Shown piece after piece: positions 1 through 9,432 of a stretch of 64,000 bases of DNA. Origin of the DNA: Modestobacter sp. VKM Ac-2986 (GTDB lineage Bacteria > Actinomycetota > Actinomycetes > Mycobacteriales > Geodermatophilaceae). The DNA is taken from assembly GCF_026967795.1 (NCBI RefSeq), contig NZ_JAPVBH010000001.1:310001-374000 (forward strand). The letters run 5' to 3'. Within the stretch, counting starts at the first letter, position 1. Every line of letters begins with the position of its first letter. A program made the position numbers and the translations under genes. The notes under the pieces are model-generated. The model saw nothing but the letters and a program-made list of their open reading frames with translations. It was not told the DNA's origin and did not search any database.

Positions 1-1
1 C

Positions 2-3000
2 GGCCGGCTGCTCGCCTTCTGCGACAGCGCGGACGCCGGGGCCTGCGGCGCCGACGCGCTCGCCGAGTCCTGGATGGCCGTGGTGCTGTCGGGCCAGGTC
101 GACGAGGAGTCGGCCACCGACCTGCTCGCCGGGCTGGCCACGGTGCTGGCCGACGTCCGGCGCAGCCACCTGGACGCCGCGGCCCTGATCGCCCGCACCC
201 GCGAGGTCGCCGACGTCCTCGAGGGGCTGCCGCCCGCCGGGGACGCCGCCCACTCCGCCGCGCACCCGGCCGACGACCCGGTCGAGGCCGCAGCGCTGCT
301 GCGCTGGCTGACCGAGGGCAACTTCCTGTTCCTCGGCGCGCGCACCGTCCAGCTGGGCGGCGGCGCGGACGGGCCGACCGCCACCGTGGTCCCCGGCTCC
401 GAGCTCGGCGTGCTGCGCAGCTCGCCGGAGCGGGCCACCTCCGTCGCCCCGGCCGCGCTCGCCTCCCCCGAGGCCATGACGCGCCGGGTGCTGGTGACGA
501 AGGGCGACGCCCGCTCGACCGTGCAGCGCCCGGCCTGGCTGGACCTGGTCGTGGTCGACCTGCCCGGGGAGACCGGGCACCCCGCGCGCCTGCTGCTCGT
601 CGGGCTCTTCCCGACCGAGGCCCACCACAGCAGCGTGCGCGACGTCCCGCTCGTGCGGCGCACCGCGGCGGCGGTGCTGGTGCGCTCCGGGGTGCCCGCG
701 GACAGCCACTCGGGCAAGGAGCTGCTCGACGTCCTGGAGACCTACCCCCGCGACGAGCTGCTGCAGGTCGACACCGAGGAGCTGCTGCCGGTCGCGCTGG
801 CCGTGCTGCACCTGCGGGAGCGCCGGCAGACCCGGCTGTTCCTGCGCCGGGACCCCTTCGGCCGGTTCTTCTCCGCGCTGGTCTACCTGCCCCGCGACCG
901 GTACACCACGCAGGTGCGGCTGACCATGCAGCGGCTGCTGCTGGAGACCCTGGGCGGCACGAACGTCGAGTTCACGGTGCGGTCGAGCGAGTCGGTGCTG
1001 TCCCGGCTGCACTTCGTCGTCCGGGTGCCGGTCCGCCGGCACAGCTCCCCGACCCTGCCCGAGGTCGACGTCCCGGCCCTGGAGGCGGCGCTGTCGGCGG
1101 CCGCCCGCAGCTGGACCGACGACCTCGCCGACGCCCTCGCCGCCCGGTACGGCGAGGACGCTCCCCGGCTGCTCGCCCGGGTCGCCGACGCCTTCCCCGC
1201 CGCCTACCAGGAGGACTTCCCCGCCCGGGCCGCCGTCGAGGACCTCGCCCGGCTGGACCGGCTCCCCGTCGGCGGGACCGACCTGCGGCTGTGGGCACCC
1301 GCCGACGCCGCCGACGGCGACCGCCGACTGACCGTCTACCGGGTGGGCGAGCGGCTGCTGCTGTCCGACGTGCTGCCGGTGCTGCAGCACATGGGCGTCG
1401 ACGTGGTCGACGAGCGGCCCTACGAGATCGACCGCATCGGTGCCCCGATGGCCTGGGTCTACGACTTCGGCCTGGCCGCACCGACCTCGACCGTGCCCCT
1501 CGCCGGCACGCTGCCCGAGCGGTTCACCGAGGCCATCGCCGCGGTCTGGTCCGCCCGGGCTGAGGACGACGGCCTCAACGCCCTGGTGCTGCTGGCCGGG
1601 CTGACCTGGCGGCAGGTGGCGGTGCTGCGCGCCTACGTGCAGTGGCTGCGCCAGGGCGGGCTCCCGTTCGGCGCGGCCTACGTCGAGCAGGTGCTGGCCA
1701 CCCACCCCGGCGTCGTCGCCCGGCTGGTGGCGCTGTTCGAGACCCGCTTCCACCCCGACCTCGCCGCCGGCCGCGAGGTGCGCACCGCCGCCCTGGTCGA
1801 CTCCCTCACCCAGGCGATCGGCCAGGTCGAGAGCCTGGACGCCGACCGGGTGCTCACCGCCCTGCTGTCGGCGGTGCAGGCGACCCTGCGGACGACGGCG
1901 TTCACCGCCGAGGTGCTCGCCGGGACCGCCCCGCTGGCCCTCAAGCTCGACCCGCACGCGCTGCCCGACCTGCCCGAGCCGCGGCCGGCCCGCGAGGTGT
2001 GGGTCAGCTCGCCGCGGGTGGTGGGCGTGCACCTGCGCTTCGGCGCCGTCGCCCGCGGTGGGCTGCGCTGGAGCGACCGCCGCGAGGACCTGCGCACCGA
2101 GGTGCTCGGCCTGGTCAAGGCGCAGACGGTGAAGAACACCGTGATCGTGCCGACCGGGGCCAAGGGCGGCTTCGTCGTCCTGCGCGGTCCCGGTGAGGGG
2201 GCCGACCGCGACGCGGTGCTGGCCGAGGGGAAGGCCTGCTACCGGCTGTTCATCGGCGCGCTGCTGTCGCTGACCGACAACCTGGTCGAGGGCCGGGTCG
2301 CACCGCCCGAGCGGGTGGTCCGGCACGACGGCGACGACACCTACCTGGTGGTCGCCGCCGACAAGGGGACGGCGACCTTCTCCGACCTGGCCAACTCCGT
2401 GGCGCTGGAGCGCGGCTTCTGGCTGGGCGACGCCTTCGCCTCCGGCGGCTCGGTCGGCTACGACCACAAGGCGATGGGCATCACCGCCCGCGGTGCCTGG
2501 GAGTCGGTCACCCGGCACTTCCGTGAGCTCGGCGTCGACGTGCAGAGCCAGGAGGTCACCGTCGTCGGCATCGGCGACATGTCCGGCGACGTCTTCGGCA
2601 ACGGGATGCTGCTGAGCGAGCACCTGCAGTTGGTGGCCGCCTTCGACCACCGGCACGTGTTCGTCGACCCCACGCCCGACCCGGCGGCCTCCTTCGCCGA
2701 GCGGCGGCGGCTGTTCGGCCTGCCCCGCTCCTCGTGGGCCGACTACGACAGCTCGTTGATCAGCGCGGGCGGTGGGGTCTGGCCCCGGACCGCGAAGTCG
2801 GTGCCGGTGTCCGGGCCGATGCGCGCCGCGCTGGGCCTGGACGACGACGTGACGGCGCTCAGCCCCGCGGAGCTGGTGCGCGCGGTGCTGCTGGCCCCGG
2901 TCGACCTGCTGTTCAACGGCGGGATCGGCACCTACGTCAAGGCCGGCACCGAGAGCGCGCTGGACGTGGGCGACAAGGCCAACGACGCCGTCCGGGTCGA

Positions 3001-4492
3001 CGGTGCGCAGCTGCGGGTCCGGGTGGTCGGCGAGGGCGGCAACCTGGGGCTGACCCAGCGCGGCCGGATCGAGTACGCGCTGGCCGGGGGCCGGGTGAAC
3101 AACGACGCCATCGACAACTCCGCCGGCGTCGACACCTCCGACCACGAGGTCAACATCAAGATCGCCCTGAACCGGGTGACCGACGAGGGCCGGCTGGACC
3201 CGGTCGGGCGGGCCCGGCTGCTGGGCGAGATGACCGACGAGGTCGCCGTCGGCGTGCTCGGCGACAACTACGCGCAGAACGCCACGCTCGCCGGGGAGTC
3301 GGCCGCGGCCCGCGGGCTGCTCGACGCCCACCAGCGGTACCTGCGCGCGCTGGAGCGCTCGGGACGGCTGGACCGGGCGGTGGAGGCGTTGCCGGACGAC
3401 CGGGCGCTGGCCGAGCGCCGCCGGGACGGGCAGGGGCTGAGCAACCCCGAGCTCGCGGTGCTGCTCGCCTACGCCAAGATCGAGGTCACCGACGCGGTGC
3501 TGCACTCCGGGCTGCCCGACGACCCGGCGCTGGAGCACCTGCTCGTCGACTACTTCCCCGAGCCGCTGCGCCGCCGCTTCCCCACCGCGCTGACCAGCCA
3601 CCCGCTGCGCCGGGAGATCGTCACCACCGCGCTGACCAACCGGACGGTCAACACCGCCGGGGTGACCGGGCTGTTCCGGCTGGCCGAGGAGACCGGTGCC
3701 CCGCTGTCGGCGGTGGTGCGGGCGCACGCGGTGGCCCGGGCGGTGTTCGACGTCGACCGGTTGTGGGACTCCCCCCGCGACCTGGACAACCGGGTGCCGG
3801 CCGCCGTCCAGGTGCAGCTGCGCCTGGAGGCGACCCGGCTGGCCGAGCGGGCCACCCGCTGGCTGCTGCGGGTGCCGGAGCTGACCGCGGAGCCCGCGGC
3901 CAGTCTGGCCGCGGTGACCGAGCGGTTCGCCGCCCCGGTGGCCGAGGTGTGCGCGGGGCTGTCGGGCTGGCTGCTGGGCGCCGACGCCGAGGCCCACGCC
4001 GAGCGGGCCGCCGGGCTGCGCGCGGCCGGGGTGCCGCCGGAGCTGGCCGCCGAGGTCGCGGTCGCCCCGCTGCTGCCCACGGCCCTGGACCTGGCCGTGG
4101 TCGTGGAGGACACCGGCGCCCCGATCGCGCTGGCCGCGCAGGTGTCGCAGTGCCTGGCCGAGCTGCTGGGCCTGGTGCCGCTGCGCGAGCTGGTCATCGC
4201 CCTCCCCCGCGACCGGCGCTGGCCCTCGATGGCCCGGGCGAGCCTGCGCGACGACCTGGCCGCGGAGCAGGCGGCGCTGACCGCCGACGTCCTGGCGCTG
4301 CGCGAGTCCCACCCCGGCGACGACGAGGAGGCCGTCGCGGTCGACCTGGTGCAGCGCTGGGCGGACGCCTGGGACGTCACCCAGCAGCGCTCGGCCGCCC
4401 AGCTGGCCGAGGTGGCCGGCGGGGACCGGCACGAGCTGGCCGAGCTGGTCGTCGCCGTCCGCACGTTGCGCGGCCTCCGCCGCCGGCGCTGA
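2..4492 (+). CDS. NAD-specific glutamate dehydrogenase, large (GDH2-type), 5'-truncated
   Basis: The frame is open from base 2 with no stop before 4490, so the true start lies upstream of the window; about 1496 residues are visible of a family normally near 1600. The family (bacterial NAD-GDH, EC 1.4.1.2) deaminates glutamate to 2-oxoglutarate with NAD+. The catalytic half carries GGLRWSDRREDLRTE followed by VKAQTVKNT and PTGAKGGF (around bases 2050-2175), the expected glutamate-binding lysine region. The nucleotide fold appears as GIGDMSGDVFGNGML near 2570-2610. RVNNDAIDNSAGVDTSDHE near 3090-3150 is another family hallmark. The long N- and C-terminal regions are typical regulatory extensions. 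The gene is convergent with the nuclease gene, with 3 bases between the stop codons. Identification is secure; only the start is missing. Confidence 0.95.
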   Translation, partial: GRLLAFCDSADAGACGADALAESWMAVVLSGQVDEESATDLLAGLATVLADVRRSHLDAAALIARTREVADVLEGLPPAGDAAHSAAHPADDPVEAAALLRWLTEGNFLFLGARTVQLGGGADGPTATVVPGSELGVLRSSPERATSVAPAALASPEAMTRRVLVTKGDARSTVQRPAWLDLVVVDLPGETGHPARLLLVGLFPTEAHHSSVRDVPLVRRTAAAVLVRSGVPADSHSGKELLDVLETYPRDELLQVDTEELLPVALAVLHLRERRQTRLFLRRDPFGRFFSALVYLPRDRYTTQVRLTMQRLLLETLGGTNVEFTVRSSESVLSRLHFVVRVPVRRHSSPTLPEVDVPALEAALSAAARSWTDDLADALAARYGEDAPRLLARVADAFPAAYQEDFPARAAVEDLARLDRLPVGGTDLRLWAPADAADGDRRLTVYRVGERLLLSDVLPVLQHMGVDVVDERPYEIDRIGAPMAWVYDFGLAAPTSTVPLAGTLPERFTEAIAAVWSARAEDDGLNALVLLAGLTWRQVAVLRAYVQWLRQGGLPFGAAYVEQVLATHPGVVARLVALFETRFHPDLAAGREVRTAALVDSLTQAIGQVESLDADRVLTALLSAVQATLRTTAFTAEVLAGTAPLALKLDPHALPDLPEPRPAREVWVSSPRVVGVHLRFGAVARGGLRWSDRREDLRTEVLGLVKAQTVKNTVIVPTGAKGGFVVLRGPGEGADRDAVLAEGKACYRLFIGALLSLTDNLVEGRVAPPERVVRHDGDDTYLVVAADKGTATFSDLANSVALERGFWLGDAFASGGSVGYDHKAMGITARGAWESVTRHFRELGVDVQSQEVTVVGIGDMSGDVFGNGMLLSEHLQLVAAFDHRHVFVDPTPDPAASFAERRRLFGLPRSSWADYDSSLISAGGGVWPRTAKSVPVSGPMRAALGLDDDVTALSPAELVRAVLLAPVDLLFNGGIGTYVKAGTESALDVGDKANDAVRVDGAQLRVRVVGEGGNLGLTQRGRIEYALAGGRVNNDAIDNSAGVDTSDHEVNIKIALNRVTDEGRLDPVGRARLLGEMTDEVAVGVLGDNYAQNATLAGESAAARGLLDAHQRYLRALERSGRLDRAVEALPDDRALAERRRDGQGLSNPELAVLLAYAKIEVTDAVLHSGLPDDPALEHLLVDYFPEPLRRRFPTALTSHPLRREIVTTALTNRTVNTAGVTGLFRLAEETGAPLSAVVRAHAVARAVFDVDRLWDSPRDLDNRVPAAVQVQLRLEATRLAERATRWLLRVPELTAEPAASLAAVTERFAAPVAEVCAGLSGWLLGADAEAHAERAAGLRAAGVPPELAAEVAVAPLLPTALDLAVVVEDTGAPIALAAQVSQCLAELLGLVPLRELVIALPRDRRWPSMARASLRDDLAAEQAALTADVLALRESHPGDDEEAVAVDLVQRWADAWDVTQQRSAAQLAEVAGGDRHELAELVVAVRTLRGLRRRR

Positions 4493-4495
4493 GGG

Positions 4496-5338
4496 TCACC
4501 AGCGCACCTGCGTGAGGTCGGTGAGCCGGACCCAGCCCGCCGGGACGCCGGGCTCCTCGGCGGCCTGACCGGCCACGGCCGGCAGCCGGTCGACGGCGGC
4601 GAGCTGGTCGAGGTCCAGGCCGGTGAGCGCGGCGACGTCGGCGACCGGGACCTGGAAGGTGCGGAACGCGCCCAGCGGCGGCGGCTCGCCGACCGCTCGG
4701 GACAGGGTGCCGACCAGAGCGGTCTGGTCGAGGACGTAGCCGGTGGCCGCGAGCCCGCCGTCGTCGACGAAGGCGGCGACCTTCACGAACCGCAGCGGGA
4801 GCTGGACGCCGCGGTAGACGGGGTCGTCGGGGTCGAGCACCGGCGCGGTGACCACGACCAGCCGCCGCTGGTACGTGGCCGCATGGGTGAGCAGGTGCTG
4901 CTCCAGCCCCAGCCACAGCTCCTCGCCCTGGTTGAAGGCGGCGGCCTGCGGAGCGGCGTTCGTGTAGTGGAAGGTGTCCTCGTTGCCCTGCCGTGCCTCC
5001 GCCGCGGTGCCCCAGACGGCGTCGGTCCGGCGCACCAGGTGCCCGCGGTCGAGGTCGTTGCGGGCGTAGACCTGCGGGCCGGTCTGCTGCCCGGCCGGCA
5101 AGCGCGGGTCCAGCCGCCACTCGATCCCCTCCCGGGACACGTCGCGCAACAGGGCGCCGTCGACGCCCACCGCGGTCACCGCGGCCAGCCGCCGGTCGGG
5201 GCGCATCCGCAGGCTGAAGTGCGTGTAGTCCAGCCGCACGGTCGCCGGGCCCGCGCGCAGCTCCGGCAGCGGGACCGGGACGCCGAGCAGCAGCTCGTCG
5301 AGGCCGGTGCGGTCGGCGAGGTCGCCGGGTGAGGTCAT
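4496..5338 (-). CDS. DNA/RNA non-specific endonuclease (DRGH family)
   Basis: This 280-residue protein belongs to the beta-beta-alpha-Me non-specific nuclease family, which cuts DNA and RNA without sequence preference using Mg2+. The signature NDLDRGHL is at residues 94-101, with His100 the expected general base. TNAAPQ at 127-132 supplies the expected metal-binding Asn. I chose the ATG at 5338 (MTSPGDLADR); a longer frame exists upstream but is arginine-rich and unlike the family. No signal peptide is visible, although many relatives are secreted, so it may be cytosolic or exported by another route. It is convergent with the glutamate dehydrogenase and divergent from the small membrane-protein gene at 5415. 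Confidence 0.8.
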   Translation of the reverse strand: MTSPGDLADRTGLDELLLGVPVPLPELRAGPATVRLDYTHFSLRMRPDRRLAAVTAVGVDGALLRDVSREGIEWRLDPRLPAGQQTGPQVYARNDLDRGHLVRRTDAVWGTAAEARQGNEDTFHYTNAAPQAAAFNQGEELWLGLEQHLLTHAATYQRRLVVVTAPVLDPDDPVYRGVQLPLRFVKVAAFVDDGGLAATGYVLDQTALVGTLSRAVGEPPPLGAFRTFQVPVADVAALTGLDLDQLAAVDRLPAVAGQAAEEPGVPAGWVRLTDLTQVRW

Positions 5339-5414
5339 GCGGCCATCGTGGCGGCGAGGTACGACACGCACGACCCGACGCATGACCCGCCGATGGGTAG
5401 GGCACAACCGGGCG

Positions 5415-5867
5415 ATGAAGACCGTCGTGATCGCCGTCCTCGGCGGCCTGCTCACCCTCGCCGGCATCGGGCTGCTCATCCTGCCCGGGCCCGGGTTCAT
5501 CGTGATCTTCGCCGGGCTGGCGGTGCTGGCCACCCGCTTCCAGTGGGCGAAGAAGCCGCTGGACTACGCCCAGGAGAAGGCCGAGCAGGGCATCGAGGAG
5601 GTCGGCAAGAGCCCGCTGCGGGCCGCCGGCGCCGTGCTGGCCGCGCTCGTGCTGATCGTGATCGGCGTGCTCACCATCGCCGGCGTCGACATCCCGTTCC
5701 TCAACGCCTTCACCGCCGTCATCCTCATCCTGTCCGGCCTGTTCCTGGTGGTCACCGTCTTCCTCGCCCGCCGGCAGGAGAAGCTCGAGGAGGCCCGGGC
5801 ACACCTGCCGGCCGCCACGCCGGGCCGCGGCGGGGCCTACCGCGCCGCCGGCACCGAGCGGGACTGA
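5415..5867 (+). CDS. PGPGW-motif small membrane protein (TIGR02611-like)
   Basis: This 150-residue protein has two hydrophobic hairpins: residues about 4-40, containing LPGPGFIVIFAGLAVLATRF, and about 75-120. The LPGPG(W/F) element followed by a W..AK segment (residues 25-46) is typical of the TIGR02611/PGPGW family of actinobacterial membrane proteins of unknown function. The C-terminal 30 residues are charged and probably cytoplasmic. I chose the ATG at 5415, which places the first membrane segment at the N-terminus; an upstream in-frame ATG would add a short arginine-rich tail. It is divergent from the nuclease gene and convergent with yaaA, with 7 bases between. Confidence 0.75.
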   Translation: MKTVVIAVLGGLLTLAGIGLLILPGPGFIVIFAGLAVLATRFQWAKKPLDYAQEKAEQGIEEVGKSPLRAAGAVLAALVLIVIGVLTIAGVDIPFLNAFTAVILILSGLFLVVTVFLARRQEKLEEARAHLPAATPGRGGAYRAAGTERD

Positions 5868-5874
5868 CCTCCGC

Positions 5875-6633
5875 TCAGCGGGTCACCGCGGCCGCCGGGA
5901 CCACCAGGGTCAGCTCGGTCCCGCGGTCGTGTTCCACGTGCAACCCCGCCCGGCGCAGCAGCGCCCGCAGCCGGACGACGGAGTCCGGCTCGCCGGTCGT
6001 GGTCGCCAGCAGCCGGGCCAGCCGGCCCTTGTGCGCCTTGTTGAAGTGGCTGACCACGGCCCGGGTGCCGTCGGGCCGTTCGCTGAGCACCTGCACCGTC
6101 ACCGCACCCGGCACCGGCGCCAGGTCGGCGTAGGCGCCCGAGCGCAGGTCCACGACCAGCTCGTCGGTGCCGGCCAGCACGTCGGTGAGCACCGGCTTCC
6201 ACAGCGCGCGCAAGGTGGGCAGCCCGGGCAGGGCGCTGCCGGCCGAGAGCCGGTAGGCCGGGACGGCGTCCTCGGCGCGCACCACGCCGAACAACGCCGA
6301 GCCCACCGCCAGCCGGCGGGCGGCCCGGGCCCGCTGCGCCCGGGTGAGCGACCGGACGTCGAGGGCGTCGTAGAGGACGCCGGTGTACCGCTCGATCGCC
6401 GGCATCGTCGGGCTGGTGCGCAGGACGGCGTTGCGCGCCACCTCGTCGTCCTGCGCCGCGGACAGGCCGAGCGCCGCCCGGGCGGCCGGTACGTCGGCGG
6501 CCAGGTCCACGACCGCCCCGACCAGCTGCTCGCGCACCGGGGTCAGCTCCGGCGCGGTGAGCGCGGCGAGGTCCAGCGGGGCGCCGTCCCCGCCGGGGTG
6601 CTTGGTCTCCGAGGGGGGCAGCAGCACGAGCAC
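5875..6633 (-). CDS. yaaA: YaaA family peroxide-stress protein
   Basis: This 252-residue protein has the family hallmarks LLPPSETK at the N-terminus and SHFNKAHKGRLAR near the C-terminus. YaaA/DUF328 proteins limit Fenton damage to DNA and proteins during H2O2 stress; the fold binds DNA. I chose the GTG at 6633, which places LLPPSETK four residues from the start, as in relatives; the frame stays open upstream but reads as low-complexity sequence. The length matches the family (about 250 residues). It diverges from the PP2C gene at 6802 across 168 bp that should hold both promoters; no clear -10/-35 boxes were recognised there. Confidence 0.88.
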   Translation of the reverse strand: MLVLLPPSETKHPGGDGAPLDLAALTAPELTPVREQLVGAVVDLAADVPAARAALGLSAAQDDEVARNAVLRTSPTMPAIERYTGVLYDALDVRSLTRAQRARAARRLAVGSALFGVVRAEDAVPAYRLSAGSALPGLPTLRALWKPVLTDVLAGTDELVVDLRSGAYADLAPVPGAVTVQVLSERPDGTRAVVSHFNKAHKGRLARLLATTTGEPDSVVRLRALLRRAGLHVEHDRGTELTLVVPAAAVTR

Positions 6634-6801
6634 GGGGACCGACGGTACGTGCCCGCTCCAGGTGGTGTGCGAGGGTCCGGTGGGGGCCGCGGGCCCTCCT
6701 GCGGCGCTGCTCGTGGGCGTCGCCGGGGTCGGTGATCTACCGTTCGTCGATCCCTGCGTGCAGCGTGCGCGCAGGTCGGGCGTGGACGAGGAGGTGGGGC
6801 G

Positions 6802-7653
6802 GTGCTCGTGCTGGACAGCGCGGCCGTCTCCACCCGGGGTCCGCGGCCGGACAACCAGGACTCCGCCATCGCCGGGCCGCTGCTGATCGCCATCGCCGAC
6901 GGCGTCGGCGGCAACGTCGGTGGGGCCGTCGCGTCCTCGCTGGTGGCCAACTGGCTGGCCCCGCTGGCCACCGGCAGCACCGGCGACGGCGCCGACGACC
7001 CGCTGCGGATCGTGGCCAGCGCGAACGAGCGGATCCGGGCGGCCTACACCGAGCGCCCGCGGCTGCGCACGATGGCCACCACCATGACCGCGCTGCTCGT
7101 GGACGCGCAGGGGCTGGCGTTGCTGCACATCGGCGACTCCCGCGGCTACCTGCTCTCTGACGGACGGCTGCAGCAGGTCAGCACCGATCACACGCTGGTG
7201 CAGGCGCTGATCGACGCCGGCTCGCTCACCCCGGCCGAGGCGAAGGTCCACCCCCAGCGCTCCGCGGTCTACGCCGCCCTGCACGGCGCCTATGACGACG
7301 TGGCCGCCGTCGACGTCCTCCGGCTCGACGCCCGCCCCGGCGACCGGGTGATGGTCTGCTCCGACGGGCTCTCCGACGTCGTCCCGCCCGAGGTGCTGTG
7401 CGACCTGCTCGACGCCGGCGGCACCCCGGCCGAGACCGCCGCGCGGCTGCGGGACGCCGCGCTGGCCGGGCCACCGACGGACAACATCACCGTGGTCGTC
7501 GCCGACGTGCGCGAGGCGCCCGCGACCGGCGGTCCGGTCCGGGTCAACACCGTCGGTGCGGCCACCGAGCTGCGCGAGGAGACCGCGGAGGCCCTGGAGG
7601 CCGCCTGGCCCGGGCCGGTGCCGGTCGGCCTCGTGCAGCACCGCCCGAGGTGA
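6802..7653 (+). CDS. PP2C-family serine/threonine phosphatase
   Basis: This 283-residue, soluble, single-domain PPM/PP2C phosphatase carries the metal-binding motifs in order: RPDNQDS (residues 15-21), IADGVGG, GDSRGYL, CSDGLSD and DNITVVV. It is expected to remove phosphate from Ser/Thr of protein substrates with two Mn/Mg ions. The GTG at 6802 is preceded by GGAGGTGGGG. The 40-residue C-terminal tail has no recognised motif. Its TGA overlaps the GTG of the next gene (GTGA at 7650-7653), so it is probably translationally coupled to the GAF-SpoIIE phosphatase. Coupling of two phosphatases of different class suggests a shared signalling role. Confidence 0.9.
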   Translation: MLVLDSAAVSTRGPRPDNQDSAIAGPLLIAIADGVGGNVGGAVASSLVANWLAPLATGSTGDGADDPLRIVASANERIRAAYTERPRLRTMATTMTALLVDAQGLALLHIGDSRGYLLSDGRLQQVSTDHTLVQALIDAGSLTPAEAKVHPQRSAVYAALHGAYDDVAAVDVLRLDARPGDRVMVCSDGLSDVVPPEVLCDLLDAGGTPAETAARLRDAALAGPPTDNITVVVADVREAPATGGPVRVNTVGAATELREETAEALEAAWPGPVPVGLVQHRPR

Positions 7654-9428
7654 CCGCAGCCGCCGACCCCCAGCGGCTGGCAGCGGTCCACGCGACCGAA
7701 CTGCTCGACGCCGAGTCCACGGTGTCCTTCGACCGGCTGACTGCGCTCGCGCGCCGGCTCACCGGGGCGCCGATCGTGCTGCTGACGATCGTCGACGACG
7801 CGCGCTCCTACTGGCTCAGCCGGCACGGCCTCCCCGAGGGAGCGCCGGTGCAGGGCTCCCTGGAGGACTCGTTCTGCCAGCACGTGCTGGGCGGCGACGC
7901 GCTCCTGCTGCCCGACGTCCGGCTGGACGACCGGACCCGGCTCAACCCCGCCATCGACGACATGCACGTGCGGGCCTGGGCCGGGCACCCGATCCGCACC
8001 CCCGACGGGCACGTGCTGGGCAGCTTCTGCCTCATCGACACCGAGGTGCACGACTGGACGGCGGCCGACGCCGAGCTGCTGGCCGACCTGGCCGCCATCG
8101 CCTCCCGGGAGGTGGAGCTGCGGGCGACGACCCTGGAGGCCGAGCAGGCCGGGGCGCTGGCGCGGGCGGAGGCCGACCGGGCGGCCGTCCTGGCCCGGAT
8201 CGGCGAGCTGCTCACCGCGGGCCTGGACCCCGACGGCGTCTGGCAGGCGATCACCGCACTGGCCGTGCCCGACCTGGGCGACCTCGCCTACGTGTGCACC
8301 GTGGAGCGCGACGGCGGGCTGCTGCCGGTCGCCGCCCGGCACACCGACCCGGCTCAGCTGGCGTTCCTCCAGGAGTGGGTCGGCTCGGTCGGCCGCCGGG
8401 TCGGGGAGGCCGTCGGTCCCGGGCACGTGGCCTCCACCGGCCGCGCCGAGCTGGTCGACGCCAGCGACCCCGGCCTGACGACCGCCCAGCGGGAGGCCGT
8501 CGACCGGCTGGGGATCGCCAGCTCGCTGGTGGTGCCGCTGCGCAGCCGGGGCCGGGTGGCCGCGGTGCTCACCCTCGCCCGGACCCAGGGGTCACCGCCC
8601 TACAGCGACACCGACCGTGACCTGGTCACCGCGCTGGCCGAACGCGCCGCCCTGGTGGTGGAGAACGCGCGCGTGCACGCCCGGGAGCGCACCGTGTCGG
8701 AGACGATGCAGCGGGCGCTGTTGCCCGCGCTGCTGCCCCAGCCCGACGACCTGCGCCTGGCCTCCCGCTACCGCCCCGCCGGCCTCGCCCAGCTGGTGGG
8801 CGGCGACTGGTACGACGCGTTCGTCGACGCCACCGGCGCGACCAGCCTGGTGATCGGCGACGTCGCCGGCCACGACGTCGACGCCGCCTCCACGATGGGC
8901 CAGCTGCGGACCATGCTGCGGATGGCCGGTCACGACGGCACGCGCTCCCCCGCCGGCGTCCTCAGCACCGTCGACGCCGCCTGCGAGACCCTGGGCCAGA
9001 CGGTCTTCGCCACCGCCCTGGTGGCCCGGATCACCGAGGGTCGCCACGTCGTCCGCTGGTCCTCCGCGGGGCACCCGCCACCGTTGCTGCTGCACCCCGA
9101 CGGGACCGTGGACGTGCTCACCGACCCGGTCGGGCTGCCGCTGGGCGTGCTGCCCGACCGGGAGCGCCCCGAGCACGAGACGACGCTGCCGCCCGGCACG
9201 ACGCTGCTGCTCTACACCGACGGGCTGATCGAGCAGGACGGTGCCGCCGAGGGGGAGCGCGACCTGGACCGCGGGCTCACCGCGCTGGTCGCCGTGCTGG
9301 CCCGCGCCGCGGTGCTCGGGCTGGACGTCGAGGGCCTGTGCGACCGGGTCGTCGAGGAACTGCTGCCCGCGGCCGGGGCGGCGGACGACGTCGCGCTCAT
9401 CGCCATCCGCGCCCGGGCCGAGGACTGA
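7650..9428 (+). CDS. GAF-GAF-SpoIIE (PP2C-like) phosphatase
   Basis: This 592-residue soluble sensor phosphatase starts at a GTG overlapping the previous stop. The first GAF domain (residues about 15-155) has the DSFCQHV...AGHPI..PDG..LGSFCLID pattern. A coiled linker follows (about 155-190), then a second GAF (about 190-350). The SpoIIE/PP2C catalytic domain spans about 365-590: VGGDWYDAF, VIGDVAGHDVDAA, WSSAGHPPPLL, LLYTDGLIE and DDVALIAIR are all present with their metal-binding Asp/Gly residues. Such proteins dephosphorylate anti-sigma-factor antagonists (SpoIIAA/RsbV type). Which ligand the GAF domains sense is unknown. It ends 4 bp before the convergent SPL-like gene. Confidence 0.9.
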   Translation: MTAAADPQRLAAVHATELLDAESTVSFDRLTALARRLTGAPIVLLTIVDDARSYWLSRHGLPEGAPVQGSLEDSFCQHVLGGDALLLPDVRLDDRTRLNPAIDDMHVRAWAGHPIRTPDGHVLGSFCLIDTEVHDWTAADAELLADLAAIASREVELRATTLEAEQAGALARAEADRAAVLARIGELLTAGLDPDGVWQAITALAVPDLGDLAYVCTVERDGGLLPVAARHTDPAQLAFLQEWVGSVGRRVGEAVGPGHVASTGRAELVDASDPGLTTAQREAVDRLGIASSLVVPLRSRGRVAAVLTLARTQGSPPYSDTDRDLVTALAERAALVVENARVHARERTVSETMQRALLPALLPQPDDLRLASRYRPAGLAQLVGGDWYDAFVDATGATSLVIGDVAGHDVDAASTMGQLRTMLRMAGHDGTRSPAGVLSTVDAACETLGQTVFATALVARITEGRHVVRWSSAGHPPPLLLHPDGTVDVLTDPVGLPLGVLPDRERPEHETTLPPGTTLLLYTDGLIEQDGAAEGERDLDRGLTALVAVLARAAVLGLDVEGLCDRVVEELLPAAGAADDVALIAIRARAED

Positions 9429-9432
9429 CCGC

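Noticed and set aside
2734-4515. Long Arg/Ala/Gly-rich frame within the glutamate dehydrogenase gene
   Set aside because: Its composition is typical of a high-GC frame shadow; the overlapping GDH frame has full family motifs.
5875-7641. A 588-codon frame joining YaaA to an upstream extension
   Set aside because: The extension is antisense to the PP2C gene and lacks domain features; the family start LLPPSETK places the start at 6633.
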